From positions 3,348,001 through 3,412,000 of the forward strand of contig NZ_JARVHQ010000001.1 in the NCBI RefSeq assembly GCF_040459645.1: a stretch of 64,000 nt of DNA, given 5' to 3'. The notes below the pieces were generated by a model. That model made no database searches, was not told the DNA's origin, and was given only the letters and a program-made list of their open reading frames with translations. Each line of letters opens with the position of its first letter. Position 1 is the stretch's first letter. The translations under genes were made by a program, and so were the position numbers. The stretch comes from Bacillus cereus group sp. RP43 (GTDB lineage Bacteria; Bacillota; Bacilli; Bacillales; Bacillaceae_G). This document shows, piece by piece, positions 46,380-55,318 of the stretch.

Positions 46380-46540
46380 TATAAAATCCTGCATGCTTTT
46401 AGCATGGGTTTTTCCAAAATACTGGTGATGGCACACCGCAATATTGCACGTCAGCAATACCAAAAATGGACTTCGCCTTCGGTAGTAAGAATCCCACTGA
46501 CGTTAGTCAGCTTGCCTTTTTTGGGGTGGGAATGTCAATA
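46380..46540 (+). mobile_element. Probable IS200/IS605-type right-end remnant (omega-RNA-like)
   Basis: A hairpin GCATGCT-TTT-AGCATG (46391-46407) is followed by a stretch with GGACTTCGCCTTCGGTAGTAAG, GAATCCCACTGAC-GTTA-GTCAG and a closing GTGGGAATGTCAAT. From memory, TnpB-bearing IS605 elements of Bacillaceae end with such nested hairpins (ATCCCAC...GTGGGA then TGTCAA), which is also the 3' part of their guide RNA. No TnpA or TnpB frame remains. Family call moderate. Confidence 0.42.
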
Positions 46541-46621
46541 TATATTCCACCATAATACAAATTCAAAACAATTTAATTAAAAATGAAAAAACTATTTTTC
46601 TTTTTTCCATGATATTTGAAA

Positions 46622-46984
46622 TTACCCACCATGTTCTTCCGTTTTAATTTTAACCTTATATGTATCATCCTTAGGTACTTTAATATTATTTTCGCCTTTT
46701 CCACTATTAAACTCTAATATTGTATTATCATTTGAATCTACAACATAAGCAGTTATAGTTCCTTGTTTCGTTTTATCGTCAAAAGAAAATATCCAATTCT
46801 CACCTTTTTTAACTTTCATATCTTGAGTCGCAGAGCCGGTAATTTTTTTATACTTCCCAGATATACTATCTGAAGCACCATGGACTTTACCACCAACGAT
46901 AGTTCCCTCTCTTGTAAAACAACCACTAAGAACTACTAAACATAAAACAAATAAAACTGTATTTTTAAAAACTTTCAACATCAT
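46622..46984 (-). CDS. Small lipoprotein overlapping the methyltransferase gene
   Basis: 120 residues. Signal with lipobox VLSGC (Cys at about 22) then GKVHGASDSISGKYKKITGSATQDM and a small beta-domain (KGENWIFSFDDKTKQGTITAYVVD in parts) ending EEHGG. Its ATG overlaps the stop of the methyltransferase gene by one base, so translation is coupled. Resembles, in layout, the lipoprotein at 49377. Function unknown. Confidence 0.78.
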   Translation of the reverse strand: MMLKVFKNTVLFVLCLVVLSGCFTREGTIVGGKVHGASDSISGKYKKITGSATQDMKVKKGENWIFSFDDKTKQGTITAYVVDSNDNTILEFNSGKGENNIKVPKDDTYKVKIKTEEHGG

Positions 46985-49014
46985 TACCTCTTTTCTAAAA
47001 CCATAAAGAACGTACTATCCGGTAGCGCAACTGCATTCCCAGACTCATCTTTAAACTCAATTTTCTCGTTTAGATGATTTGTATATCCATCCTGCAAATA
47101 GTTCATAACTTGAATGATGTTTAATTTATCTCCAAAGATCCCCTTTACAAAATCCTTATAGTCGTTTGGTGTAAAGATTCCAAACTGCTCCTGCACCTCA
47201 TGAACGAAGGAATCCTCACCCCAGGTATACGTATATAAGAACTCCATCGCATCGTTAACAGGCATTTTGATTGTATTGTCTGCAAGTACCTCATACTGGA
47301 TTATACGCCCCTTAAATTCATGGACATACTGCTCTAAGAACTTCATTCCGCCCGCATCTTTAAAACGAATCACACGCATTAACCTTTTATCTTCTGTCAT
47401 GATGCCATCACGAATGATAATACGGCCTCCTGGTTTTAACACCTCGTAGGCACTCTGCAGACCCTTTTTAATTACTTCATGATTGAATTTCTTACCTTCA
47501 TACTCGATATAAGAGAACAGCTCATGAAGGATAGAAGAATATACAATCGTATCAACCGATTCTTTATCAAAAGAGCTGCTTAAGTTGATTGCATCCCCTT
47601 TAATGACGTCCCAAGAACGACCCTCGTTCTGCTTCTTCTTTTTCAACGTATCAATCACGTTTTCGGAAATATCGATACCGTAGATTCGTTTATCCTCGGT
47701 CTCTTCTTCAATCATGTCTAGCATGACACCACCACCAGCTCCGACATCTACAACCGTATCTCCCTTTATATAATCAAGAATAATTCGTTTATCATCAGCC
47801 GAACTATTCATATGCTCCAGATACACTTCTTCGTTATGGAATCTATCATACGCATCCTTACGTAACCCGAAGAAATCAAACAGCAGCACATTTGCCCGAG
47901 CATGCATCATATCTATCTTTTCTGCCTCTACACAGAAGGTAATTAACGCCTCACCTACAGCAGAAAACTGAAACGACACATACGCAGTCTTCATATCTTC
48001 ATCGACTTTAGCCTCAAAAGAAACATGCGTTGTATCCGGCTTCTCGTTCTCACGGTACTCCCGTAGATACTTCTCAATAACCCGCTTACGATACACGTTG
48101 TCCTTCTTCTCGCCTTTGAAATCATAGTGCAACTGCTGCATCAATTTCTCGAAATGGATATGCTGAACCTTTCTAGTGCCTATCTCGTTCTTTAACATAA
48201 CAAAAACTGTCCAGATATCCTCGAAGCTAAGGGCATGCATAGACGGTTCTACATACCACAAATCCTTATCAGATAAGAAGGTTTGAACACCACTCTTCTC
48301 GCTCCCCATAATTATATCTTTTTCAAATGCTGACTCCTTATGTTTTGGCGTGAGTCTATGTATGCGAGAGGTAAATGGCTCCACATAGCCATCAAACAGA
48401 CCATCAATTGTAATCTTCACATCGTTCTTTACTTCACTCCACAAGGATTTTGATACGCCCTCAATAATACATTGGTTAAGATAGTATAGAATCTCCTTTA
48501 ACCTAACATCTCCGTACTCTTCTTTATACTTGTTAATCAAATTAACATGAGAGTCCAAACGAGCCTCCCCGCGGATATACTGCCCGATTAATCCATGTGT
48601 TCTAATTAAATCTCGAACAAACAAATACTTAGTAGAGTTTAAGTGTGTCTCTATACGTTCGATAAACTGAATATCACTAAAGATATCAGCAGAACCCTCG
48701 TTATGTACCAATAGGTTAATCCCGTTTTTCTTCCATTGCTCCCGCTGTTTTAAAGAGCCTACCTTTGCAAGCTCACTATACGTTAGTACCTTTTCAATAA
48801 TGTGATACGCTTCTTCATCTAAAGACAACCCATCTAACACTTGCAGCGTACGGTGTACATAGTACAACACCGCATCTGTCTTTAATGCACCAAGTACCTG
48901 TACATTCTCATAGTTTTGATGTATCTCCTCTGCCTCGATTAGATGCTTTAACCACGTAGGGAGAACATTAGAAAACCCTTCAATGTATCTATTTAGAACT
49001 TCAATGTTTTTCAA
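46984..49014 (-). CDS. Large class I SAM-dependent methyltransferase
   Basis: About 676 residues from a TTG at 49014 (GGGGG eight bases upstream; an ATG at 49029 lacks an RBS). The first 400 residues are unrecognised and mostly helical. The Rossmann methyltransferase domain is at about 400-560: VDVGAGGGVMLDMI (motif I), IYGIDISENVI, VIKGDAINL, VYSSILHELFSYIEYEG (motif IV-like) and VLKPGGRIIIRDG. The C-terminal 110 residues are extra. Such length suggests a specialised substrate, perhaps tRNA, protein or natural product. It forms a coupled pair with the lipoprotein gene. Confidence 0.82.
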   Translation of the reverse strand: MKNIEVLNRYIEGFSNVLPTWLKHLIEAEEIHQNYENVQVLGALKTDAVLYYVHRTLQVLDGLSLDEEAYHIIEKVLTYSELAKVGSLKQREQWKKNGINLLVHNEGSADIFSDIQFIERIETHLNSTKYLFVRDLIRTHGLIGQYIRGEARLDSHVNLINKYKEEYGDVRLKEILYYLNQCIIEGVSKSLWSEVKNDVKITIDGLFDGYVEPFTSRIHRLTPKHKESAFEKDIIMGSEKSGVQTFLSDKDLWYVEPSMHALSFEDIWTVFVMLKNEIGTRKVQHIHFEKLMQQLHYDFKGEKKDNVYRKRVIEKYLREYRENEKPDTTHVSFEAKVDEDMKTAYVSFQFSAVGEALITFCVEAEKIDMMHARANVLLFDFFGLRKDAYDRFHNEEVYLEHMNSSADDKRIILDYIKGDTVVDVGAGGGVMLDMIEEETEDKRIYGIDISENVIDTLKKKKQNEGRSWDVIKGDAINLSSSFDKESVDTIVYSSILHELFSYIEYEGKKFNHEVIKKGLQSAYEVLKPGGRIIIRDGIMTEDKRLMRVIRFKDAGGMKFLEQYVHEFKGRIIQYEVLADNTIKMPVNDAMEFLYTYTWGEDSFVHEVQEQFGIFTPNDYKDFVKGIFGDKLNIIQVMNYLQDGYTNHLNEKIEFKDESGNAVALPDSTFFMVLEKR

Positions 49015-49019
49015 CTTAT

Positions 49020-49331
49020 TTACCCCCATATATAATCAATATCTGTAGTAAGGTCTGGGACACCTTCTTCAAAAAGATCATCACCTTATGTCCCCCTAAG
49101 TGCTACTACTTGCTTTTTACCATCTACATCTCTTTCAAATACAAATGCATCAAGCCCAGTCTTTTTATCATGTAAAAGAGCGTTATCAATTTCGTTACTA
49201 ACATGCCAAGTTTGTAACACATGCTTTTGTTCATCTCTTATTTTAACTTCATCAGGAATTTCGGCGGAATAAACATCAGGACTCAGCGGATCACTTCTTA
49301 AATTGATAAACATATGTTGTGACAGAATCAA
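49020..49331 (-). pseudogene. Lipase-like (class 3 type) gene fragment with in-frame stop
   Basis: The frame reads LDAFVFERDVDGKKQVVALRGT, then TAA at 49086-49088, then continues in the same frame as GDDLFEEGVPDLTTDIDYIWG before a stop at 49020. RGTEG is the usual lipase_3 motif, so GAA to TAA is the likely break. The nucleophile region and everything after are gone at the edge of the methyltransferase gene, and no start codon with RBS is left. Confidence 0.65.
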
Positions 49332-49341
49332 CTGAAAATGG

Positions 49342-49377
49342 AAACGGCAAGCGGGTGCACTCCACTTGCCGTTTTTT
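49342..49377 (-). terminator. Terminator after the second lipoprotein
   Basis: AACGGCAAG-(G/T)GG arms with CTTGCCGTTTTTT; the gene's stop touches its base. Confidence 0.8.
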
Positions 49378-49757
49378 CATAGCTTAGTATGTATTTGAAT
49401 TTCTTTTGCTTTCTCTTTTTCACCCTTCACGCGTACAATTAAATCATATGATCCAGATTTTGGCGCTTCAAAGGAAAGCAAACCTTCTTTTTGAGAAGTG
49501 ACTTCTTCTTCATAAATAACCTTATCATCTTTTGTAACTTGCAATAAAATCGTACCTTCTTCAACGGCTGCTTCATAAGGAATTTCCACATTTCCTTTTT
49601 CAGCTTTAAGTGTTTGCACATCGTAATACCCTTGCAGGGAAGCAATTTTTAAAGTCGTTTCGCCATTTTTTTGAACCTTTGTGACTTGTGTTGCTGTATT
49701 GCATGCGCTTAACAATACAACAAGAGTGAGAATCATAAATAAACGTAGTAATTTCAT
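49377..49757 (-). CDS. Small lipoprotein
   Basis: 126 residues. Lipobox VLLSAC (Cys 19), then a beta-rich domain (KIASLQGYYDVQTLKAEKGN, EEGTILLQVTKDDKVIYEEEV, APKSGSYDLIVRVKGEK) like a small Ig/DUF-type outer-surface module. The one at 46622 has the same plan (KKGENW, DDTYKVKIKT), suggesting distant relation. RBS GGGGAATTTCT. Function unknown. Confidence 0.75.
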   Translation of the reverse strand: MKLLRLFMILTLVVLLSACNTATQVTKVQKNGETTLKIASLQGYYDVQTLKAEKGNVEIPYEAAVEEGTILLQVTKDDKVIYEEEVTSQKEGLLSFEAPKSGSYDLIVRVKGEKEKAKEIQIHTKL

Positions 49758-49906
49758 AGAAATTCCCCTTTTTTTATGTATATGAATTAAGATTCATTCT
49801 TTAACTATTTCAAAAACACCAACAGCTTAAAAGAATCACTGCTTTTCTTCAATTTCTTTTTTAAATAATTTTTGAAACTCTAATTCTGTTTCATTAATTT
49901 TTAATT

Positions 49907-50707
49907 CTAATCATTAAAAACCCTACTTTTTCTTACTTTAATTGTTTCTAAAATGTAGAAAAGAACCCCTAAACCAAATATCTTTTCAGCATTAGAAATA
50001 TTATTACCTAATTTAATAATAGGTACATTTAATCCGAATCTTTCGCTCCATTCCAAAGGCATATATCCTCTTTTACAGTTTATTAATATCCGGTTATCCA
50101 TTGTACGAAAAGAAGTTTCGAAAAAATCAAATTCAACTTCTACTTCAGAAATTTTCATCTCTTTTTCATTCATTAAAGAACCACGTACCATTCCAAATCC
50201 TTGTATCATATTTTCTTTAAACATCCCTACACAATTATAATTTGAGTCATAAATAGCCCAATCATAGTTTTCAACTTCACTATGAAAATATGCAAGAATT
50301 TCCCCATCCTTTGCTTCCAATCCAACAACTTGCTTGTTTTTTAAAAAAGGTAATTTTGAAGAAATTATATCAGTTGAAACCATAGTTGTTCCTACTATAT
50401 AGGCCCCATCGGGAGTATATAAACCGTAATGTTTATTATTTTGAGGTAATTCTAGTAAAACATAAGTATCAATATCCCAAAACTTCAAATCATTCTTAGC
50501 TATATTCTCTTTTAATAAATTCCCTTTTCTTAATTGCCAAAATCCCATTCCCCCAAAAACAAACGAAGCTATAACCATAAATATTATTTCTCCCCAATTA
50601 ACATCACCCCAACTATTATACAGACAATATAATCCAAAGAGAAAAATCCCTGTCCCAATTAAACACTTAAACCGTCCCCTTTTTTTATAATACTCAAATA
50701 ATTCCAC
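49907..50707 (-). CDS. Hypothetical membrane protein, 266 residues
   Basis: Two hydrophobic helices at about 15-35 and 40-60, then a soluble beta-rich domain (LYTPDGAYIVGTTMVSTD, DWAIYDSNYNCVGMFKENM, SFRTMDNRILINCKRGYMPLEW) reminiscent of the tubby/LURP-one-like barrel seen in Bacillus YxjI-type proteins, and a short basic C-terminus. I am not sure of the family. Starts from ATG with GAGGTGT upstream. Confidence 0.65.
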   Translation of the reverse strand: MELFEYYKKRGRFKCLIGTGIFLFGLYCLYNSWGDVNWGEIIFMVIASFVFGGMGFWQLRKGNLLKENIAKNDLKFWDIDTYVLLELPQNNKHYGLYTPDGAYIVGTTMVSTDIISSKLPFLKNKQVVGLEAKDGEILAYFHSEVENYDWAIYDSNYNCVGMFKENMIQGFGMVRGSLMNEKEMKISEVEVEFDFFETSFRTMDNRILINCKRGYMPLEWSERFGLNVPIIKLGNNISNAEKIFGLGVLFYILETIKVRKSRVFND

Positions 50708-51070
50708 ACAAACACCTCTATCAATGCATCTTAATACCCCAAATTATCTTTTAAGTATACCAAGGACAAAATATATAATCTAATATTTTTTTCATATAAT
50801 TAAAAATAAACGTAGTTACAGAAAGAGAATGCTTGTATGCTGATCTGTACTGCATTCCTTTATTCCATGTATGCTATATTTCTATTCTTCTTTTTCCGAT
50901 ATTACACCCCTACAAAGAATAGAAACTACATTCAATTTTTAAACAAATCGAAAAAACTTTCCGTTTTTATTTTTGATTTTTTGCAACTTCTTATGAATAC
51001 GTAACTACAATTTTGCATTTATCTTCTTTATATGCTGGGAATACCACCAAAGGATTTCCCTGCCCTCTGT
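50708..51070. other. Intergenic region
   Basis: About 360 AT-rich bases with the promoter of the gene at 50707; no ORF, repeat or structured RNA recognised. Confidence 0.4.
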
Positions 51071-51104
51071 AAAAAAACCTTACTTTTAAAAAGTAAGGTT
51101 TTTT
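51071..51104 (-). terminator. Terminator after the OppA-like gene
   Basis: AAAAAACCTTACTTTT with AAAAGTAAGGTTTTTT. Confidence 0.92.
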
Positions 51105-51108
51105 GTAC

Positions 51109-52737
51109 TTATTCATTAGCGATATAAGCATTCTTATAAGTATAAACACCACCAAATTGATGCTTTTCAATTCCCTTTACGTAATCCTTTTGTACATATG
51201 CTGAACCAATATGATACAGCGGCGCTACAGCTGCATCTTCTAATAATACCTGCTCAGCTTCTAGCAATGCTCCCCATCGTTTCTCTGGTTCTAGTACAAA
51301 ATCAGTTTCCGCTTTCTTTATTAATTCATCGTAACGAGAATTAGAGTAATTCATTTTATTATTTGGATTACCCGTCGTAAATAGCTCTAAATAACTAATT
51401 GGGTCTTTATAGTCAGGTCCCCAATTTGCCATAGTTATATCGTAATCACCTGTTTGTTCTAACTGTAATTTTTGCTTAAATGGCTGTTGTTTAATTTGTA
51501 TCGTGAGTCCTTGCAAATTCTTTTCTAAGTCACCTTTTATATATTCTGCCATACGTTTTGCGTTATCTTGTTCAAACGTTAAAAACTCGAGGCTTACTTG
51601 CTCTACTCCAAGCTCTTTTTTCGCATCTTCCCAAATCTTTTTCGCATTTTGCAAATCATATGAAGAAAGATCTCCGTTTTCTTTTCTAAAATCTTTACCA
51701 GTCTCTTCGTTTACATGACCAACTGGTACAAGTCCGCTTGCAGATTTTGCCCCGTTATTAATAAAGTGAGTAACAAAGTCCTCTTTATTTAACGCTAATG
51801 AAATAGATTGACGTACCTTTTTATTTGCTAATGCATTATTTTTTTCATTAAAACGTAGCATAGCAATTCCAGGATCACTCGACATATGTAATTCCTTATT
51901 CCCTTTATACTTGTCTACAAATTGAGAATTAATAGGCGCCCGGTCCAAATCACCAACTTCATATAAATTAATAGCCGTCATTGTATCCTTTACAATTTGA
52001 AAGTTTATTTCATCTAATTTCACTTTCTTTTGATCCCAATATGTAGCATTCTTCTTTAATTGAAACACTTGTTCATGCTTCCATTTCTCTAATACAAATG
52101 GACCGTTATATATGAGATTACTAGGTTCCAATGCATAATTCTTCCCTTGCTCTTTCAAAAATGATTCATGCTGTGGTAAGTATATAGGTAGTGCTAACAA
52201 CTGTAAAAAATAAGGAATTGGCTGTTCTAGTTCAACCTCTAACTTATAATCATTTATAACCGTAACCCCAAGTTCATCAAGAGGCATCGTTCCCTTATTA
52301 ATCTCTTTCGCATTTTTCACATAAAAGAGCATGGACGCATATTGAGACGCTGTTTCAGGGGTAATTGCACGTTTCCACGCAAACATAAAATCATTTGCTG
52401 TTACATTGTCCCCATTTGACCATTTTGCATCTTTACGCAAATCAAATGTATATTTTTTACCATCTTCACTTCTTTTAAACGATTTTGCTACTGCTGGAAT
52501 AGGCTGATCTTGATCATCTAATACATACAACCCTTCAAATATGTTTTGCATAACGTGCGCTGATGTACCATCCATCGTTTTCGCAGTATCAAGAGAAGGA
52601 ATTTCTTCTGATACTGTTACATTTAATACTTGTTTTTTTGCCTCTGTTTCACTTTTATCCGCTTTATTATTACAAGCTGTTAATAATAAAGTTGTAACAA
52701 GTGCCATTACCATTAAATGGCTCTTCTTTCGCTTCAT
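51109..52737 (-). CDS. Oligopeptide ABC transporter substrate-binding lipoprotein (OppA type)
   Basis: 542 residues. Lipobox LLLTAC (Cys 22), then an SBP_bac_5 fold with the family signatures IPSLDTAKTMDGTSAH, GLYVLDDQDQPIPAVA, KDAKWSNGDNVTANDF and PDYKDPISYLELF. Binds peptides outside the cell for an Opp permease; no permease genes are adjacent, so it is an orphan receptor serving a distant transporter, common in B. cereus. RBS AAGGAGAA. Confidence 0.93.
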   Translation of the reverse strand: MKRKKSHLMVMALVTTLLLTACNNKADKSETEAKKQVLNVTVSEEIPSLDTAKTMDGTSAHVMQNIFEGLYVLDDQDQPIPAVAKSFKRSEDGKKYTFDLRKDAKWSNGDNVTANDFMFAWKRAITPETASQYASMLFYVKNAKEINKGTMPLDELGVTVINDYKLEVELEQPIPYFLQLLALPIYLPQHESFLKEQGKNYALEPSNLIYNGPFVLEKWKHEQVFQLKKNATYWDQKKVKLDEINFQIVKDTMTAINLYEVGDLDRAPINSQFVDKYKGNKELHMSSDPGIAMLRFNEKNNALANKKVRQSISLALNKEDFVTHFINNGAKSASGLVPVGHVNEETGKDFRKENGDLSSYDLQNAKKIWEDAKKELGVEQVSLEFLTFEQDNAKRMAEYIKGDLEKNLQGLTIQIKQQPFKQKLQLEQTGDYDITMANWGPDYKDPISYLELFTTGNPNNKMNYSNSRYDELIKKAETDFVLEPEKRWGALLEAEQVLLEDAAVAPLYHIGSAYVQKDYVKGIEKHQFGGVYTYKNAYIANE

Positions 52738-52838
52738 GAGTTGTTCTCCTTAAAAATATAATATTGTAAAACGTTATATATTATAGCAGAAATACTAACA
52801 GAAAGATGCGACATTCTTTTGAATATTTATTCGTTCAA

Positions 52839-52877
52839 GAAAAAAAAGCTATCCTTTTAAAAAAGGATAGCTTTTTC
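52839..52877 (-). terminator. Terminator after mtaD
   Basis: AAAAAGCTATCCTTTT with AAAAGGATAGCTTTTT. Confidence 0.92.
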
Positions 52878-52883
52878 AATTAT

Positions 52884-54191
52884 CTATCTTTGTAAACCTC
52901 GTTTATAACGACCTGCTTCAAATATAATACGCTCTTCATCTAATGTTTTACATTCACCATTCCAAACAACACGTTTTCCGTTAATAATTACATCGCTTAT
53001 ATCTTTTCCACTAGCAGCATATACAAGATGTGATAACACTTCATCCGCTGGTTGTAAATGCGGCTTATTAGATGGATCAATCGTAATAAAATCAGCGCAC
53101 TTTCCAACCTCAAGTGATCCCGTTTGTTTCATGCCAATTACTTCCGCAGCTCCTTTTGTCGCAAGTGAAAGAGCTGTTTCAACTGGTAATGCTGTTGCAT
53201 CTAGGTGAATACCTTTTTGTAATAAAGCTGCAATGCGCATTTCTTCAAACATATCTAAATTGTTGTTAGATGCAACACTATCTGTTGCAATCCCTACTTT
53301 CATTCCTGCTTCTAGCATCGCTTTTACATTTGCTATACCAGAACCTAGTTTTAAATTACTATTCGGATTATGAGCTACCCGAACATCATGCTCTGCCAAG
53401 AAAGTACGCTCATTTTCATTTAATACTACACCGTGCGCAATAACTGTTGGGCGTTTAAACAATCCGCAACTTGCCGCATATTCTACTGGACGTTTTCCGT
53501 ACTGCGCTTCAATATCACGTACTTCACGATCTGTTTCAGAAAGATGAATATGAACCATAGTTTGATTTTCTACTGCAATACGTGCGCACTCTTCTAATAA
53601 TTCTGTGGAACATGTATATGGACTATGCGGTGCAACCATCGTAGTTAACATACCACTTTCGTTATAATAACGCTTCACATATTTCTCGGCTTCTTCAATC
53701 GCTTTCTTTTCATCTTCTTTTGTTCCGAAGCTAAATAAAGTTCTTGAAACAGCAGCTCGCATTCCACTCCTTGATACCGTTTCCATAATCGCATCTTGAT
53801 CTACTCCAATTGGATTAAACATATCAGAGAATGATGTTGTACCACTTTTCACCATTTCAAGCAACCCTAATTCAGTACTAGCAACTGCTAGATCTGGAGT
53901 AAATTGACTTTCAAGTGGCCAAATTCTCGTCTCAAGCCATGGCTGTAATAACATATCATCGCCAATACCTCTCAAAAGACTCATAACAACATGTGTATGT
54001 GTATTTACAAGCCCAGGTAAAAGCCACTTGCCTTTCATGTCAATTACTTCATCCACTTCAAAATCGTTAGCGAATTCTCCGCTATTTACATCTATAATTT
54101 GATCATTTTCTACAATGATATATCCATTTTCTATCACTTCATTTTGTTCATTCATCGTTACAATTGTAGCGTTTACATAAGTTGTTTTCAA
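52884..54191 (-). CDS. mtaD: 5-methylthioadenosine/S-adenosylhomocysteine deaminase
   Basis: 435 residues from a TTG at 54191 with AAGGGG seven bases upstream, matching the family length; an upstream ATG at 54209 would overlap the RBS. Amidohydrolase barrel: HTH metal pair (H65, H67 in VNTHTHVVMS), HIHLSETDREV, IAHGVVLNE, and the metal Asp in GIATDSVASNN. Deaminates MTA, SAH and adenosine. Single gene with own terminator. Confidence 0.94.
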   Translation of the reverse strand: MKTTYVNATIVTMNEQNEVIENGYIIVENDQIIDVNSGEFANDFEVDEVIDMKGKWLLPGLVNTHTHVVMSLLRGIGDDMLLQPWLETRIWPLESQFTPDLAVASTELGLLEMVKSGTTSFSDMFNPIGVDQDAIMETVSRSGMRAAVSRTLFSFGTKEDEKKAIEEAEKYVKRYYNESGMLTTMVAPHSPYTCSTELLEECARIAVENQTMVHIHLSETDREVRDIEAQYGKRPVEYAASCGLFKRPTVIAHGVVLNENERTFLAEHDVRVAHNPNSNLKLGSGIANVKAMLEAGMKVGIATDSVASNNNLDMFEEMRIAALLQKGIHLDATALPVETALSLATKGAAEVIGMKQTGSLEVGKCADFITIDPSNKPHLQPADEVLSHLVYAASGKDISDVIINGKRVVWNGECKTLDEERIIFEAGRYKRGLQR

Positions 54192-54224
54192 AAGTATTTC
54201 CCCTTTCAACTCTATGAAGTTCCC

Positions 54225-54260
54225 TTTAATAAGTTACCACCATTATAGTAACTTATTAAA
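54225..54260 (-). terminator. Terminator after the yunG-like gene
   Basis: TTTAATAAGTTAC paired with GTAACTTATTAAA around a 10-base loop; it lies at once after the stop at 54263. Confidence 0.75.
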
Positions 54261-54262
54261 GA

Positions 54263-54622
54263 TTAAGAGTCAAAAGATAATTTTAATTCTTTCATTATCT
54301 TTTCCTTCAAAATGTCATATTGTTTGTCATTTGTATCTGCAAATGCTTCTTCACGGCTCGACTTCACGTCCATATAGTTTAATTTTTCATGAAATTGAGT
54401 CCAAGTACAATCATGCCTTTTCCCATCTACTGTATTGTAAAAATGCCACACTTCTCCTACTTTCGTCTTTTTTATCTCTCCCCCGCATAATTCTTGAACA
54501 ATAAGGGCCGTTACACCACATTGTCCCTTTGCTGGGCTTTCGCTCGTCCACTTAGAACTTGTTTCTATTGACCAAGATTTTATTAACGCTTCATATATTG
54601 GTTTTATCTTTTTATTATCCAT
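54263..54622 (-). CDS. YunG-like protein
   Basis: 119 residues. Matches the YunG family: SPAKGQCGVTALIVQELCGGEI, HFYNTVDGKRHDCTWTQF. The ordered Cys (GQCG), His (WHFYN) and Asp (HDCT) look like a small thiol-hydrolase triad, but activity is not established. Lies 27 bases downstream of a GNAT gene on the same strand; likely one transcript. Confidence 0.8.
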   Translation of the reverse strand: MDNKKIKPIYEALIKSWSIETSSKWTSESPAKGQCGVTALIVQELCGGEIKKTKVGEVWHFYNTVDGKRHDCTWTQFHEKLNYMDVKSSREEAFADTNDKQYDILKEKIMKELKLSFDS

Positions 54623-54649
54623 TCTCAGCTTCCCCTGCCATTGGTAGTT

Positions 54650-55093
54650 TTACACATCATATTGTAAAAGAGGTAAAAGGCGATTTTTAAAAACCGTTGA
54701 TGGTGTCTCACCGATTAGTTTTGCCCCCATTTTCACGTAAAATCCTTTCGCATTTGGATCACTATCAAACGTAAAACTTTTCAATCCTAGTTCATTTACT
54801 TGCTCTACTACAAACCTCCAAAGTATTTTCCCGTATCCTTTTCCTTTATAACCAGGATAAATGTATAGGAAATCGAGAGCATTTTCATTATGTAAAAATG
54901 AGAAAAATCCAATCTTCGCATCATCATTTTCTAAAACATATACAAAATTATTTTTTATGTAATCCTCTGAGATCGTTAATTCTTCCTTACAGGCTAAAAT
55001 AAATTCTTCACTATAACCCCAAGTAGCTTTTGAATGTAGTGCCAGTTGACTTAGTTCATTCGCTTCACTTACTACTGCTTCTCTTACCTTCAT
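54650..55093 (-). CDS. GNAT acetyltransferase
   Basis: 147 residues. N-terminal VREAVVSEANELSQLALHSKATWGY, acetyl-CoA loop YPGYKGKGYGKILW, then FYVKMGAKLIGE. Substrate unknown. Paired with the YunG-like gene. Confidence 0.9.
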   Translation of the reverse strand: MKVREAVVSEANELSQLALHSKATWGYSEEFILACKEELTISEDYIKNNFVYVLENDDAKIGFFSFLHNENALDFLYIYPGYKGKGYGKILWRFVVEQVNELGLKSFTFDSDPNAKGFYVKMGAKLIGETPSTVFKNRLLPLLQYDV

Positions 55094-55185
55094 GATTCTT
55101 TCTCCTTACCTTCGATATGTAAACTACTAAAGTGATTCGGAAAGTAATTCAAAAAACCTTTAATTTTCATAGATTAGAAATCCAC

Positions 55186-55288
55186 TTGCTTCTTTTATAA
55201 CTTGCATTATAATATAGAAAAGTATTCCAAAAAACATTTCATTTAGGGGGAATTGCTTATGCCGTTGGATTACATTTCAGGTAACTAA
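55186..55288 (+). promoter_or_regulatory. Promoter and 9-residue upstream ORF before the serine hydrolase
   Basis: TTGCTT (55186-55191), 16 bases, TATAAT (55208-55213). Then TTTAGGGGG and ATG at 55259 open a short frame MPLDYISGN ending at 55288. Its RBS is stronger than that of the main gene, whose TTG starts 30 bases later, so it could tune translation or be the stub of a broken N-terminus. Confidence 0.55.
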
Positions 55289-55318
55289 TATTCCAAAATT
55301 TGAAGGAGTGCCTGAAAT

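Noticed and set aside
43118..49331. Defence island or prophage in the remnant-rich region
   Set aside because: No restriction, toxin-antitoxin, phage structural or replication genes; only remnants, lipoproteins, a nucleotidase and a methyltransferase of unknown target.
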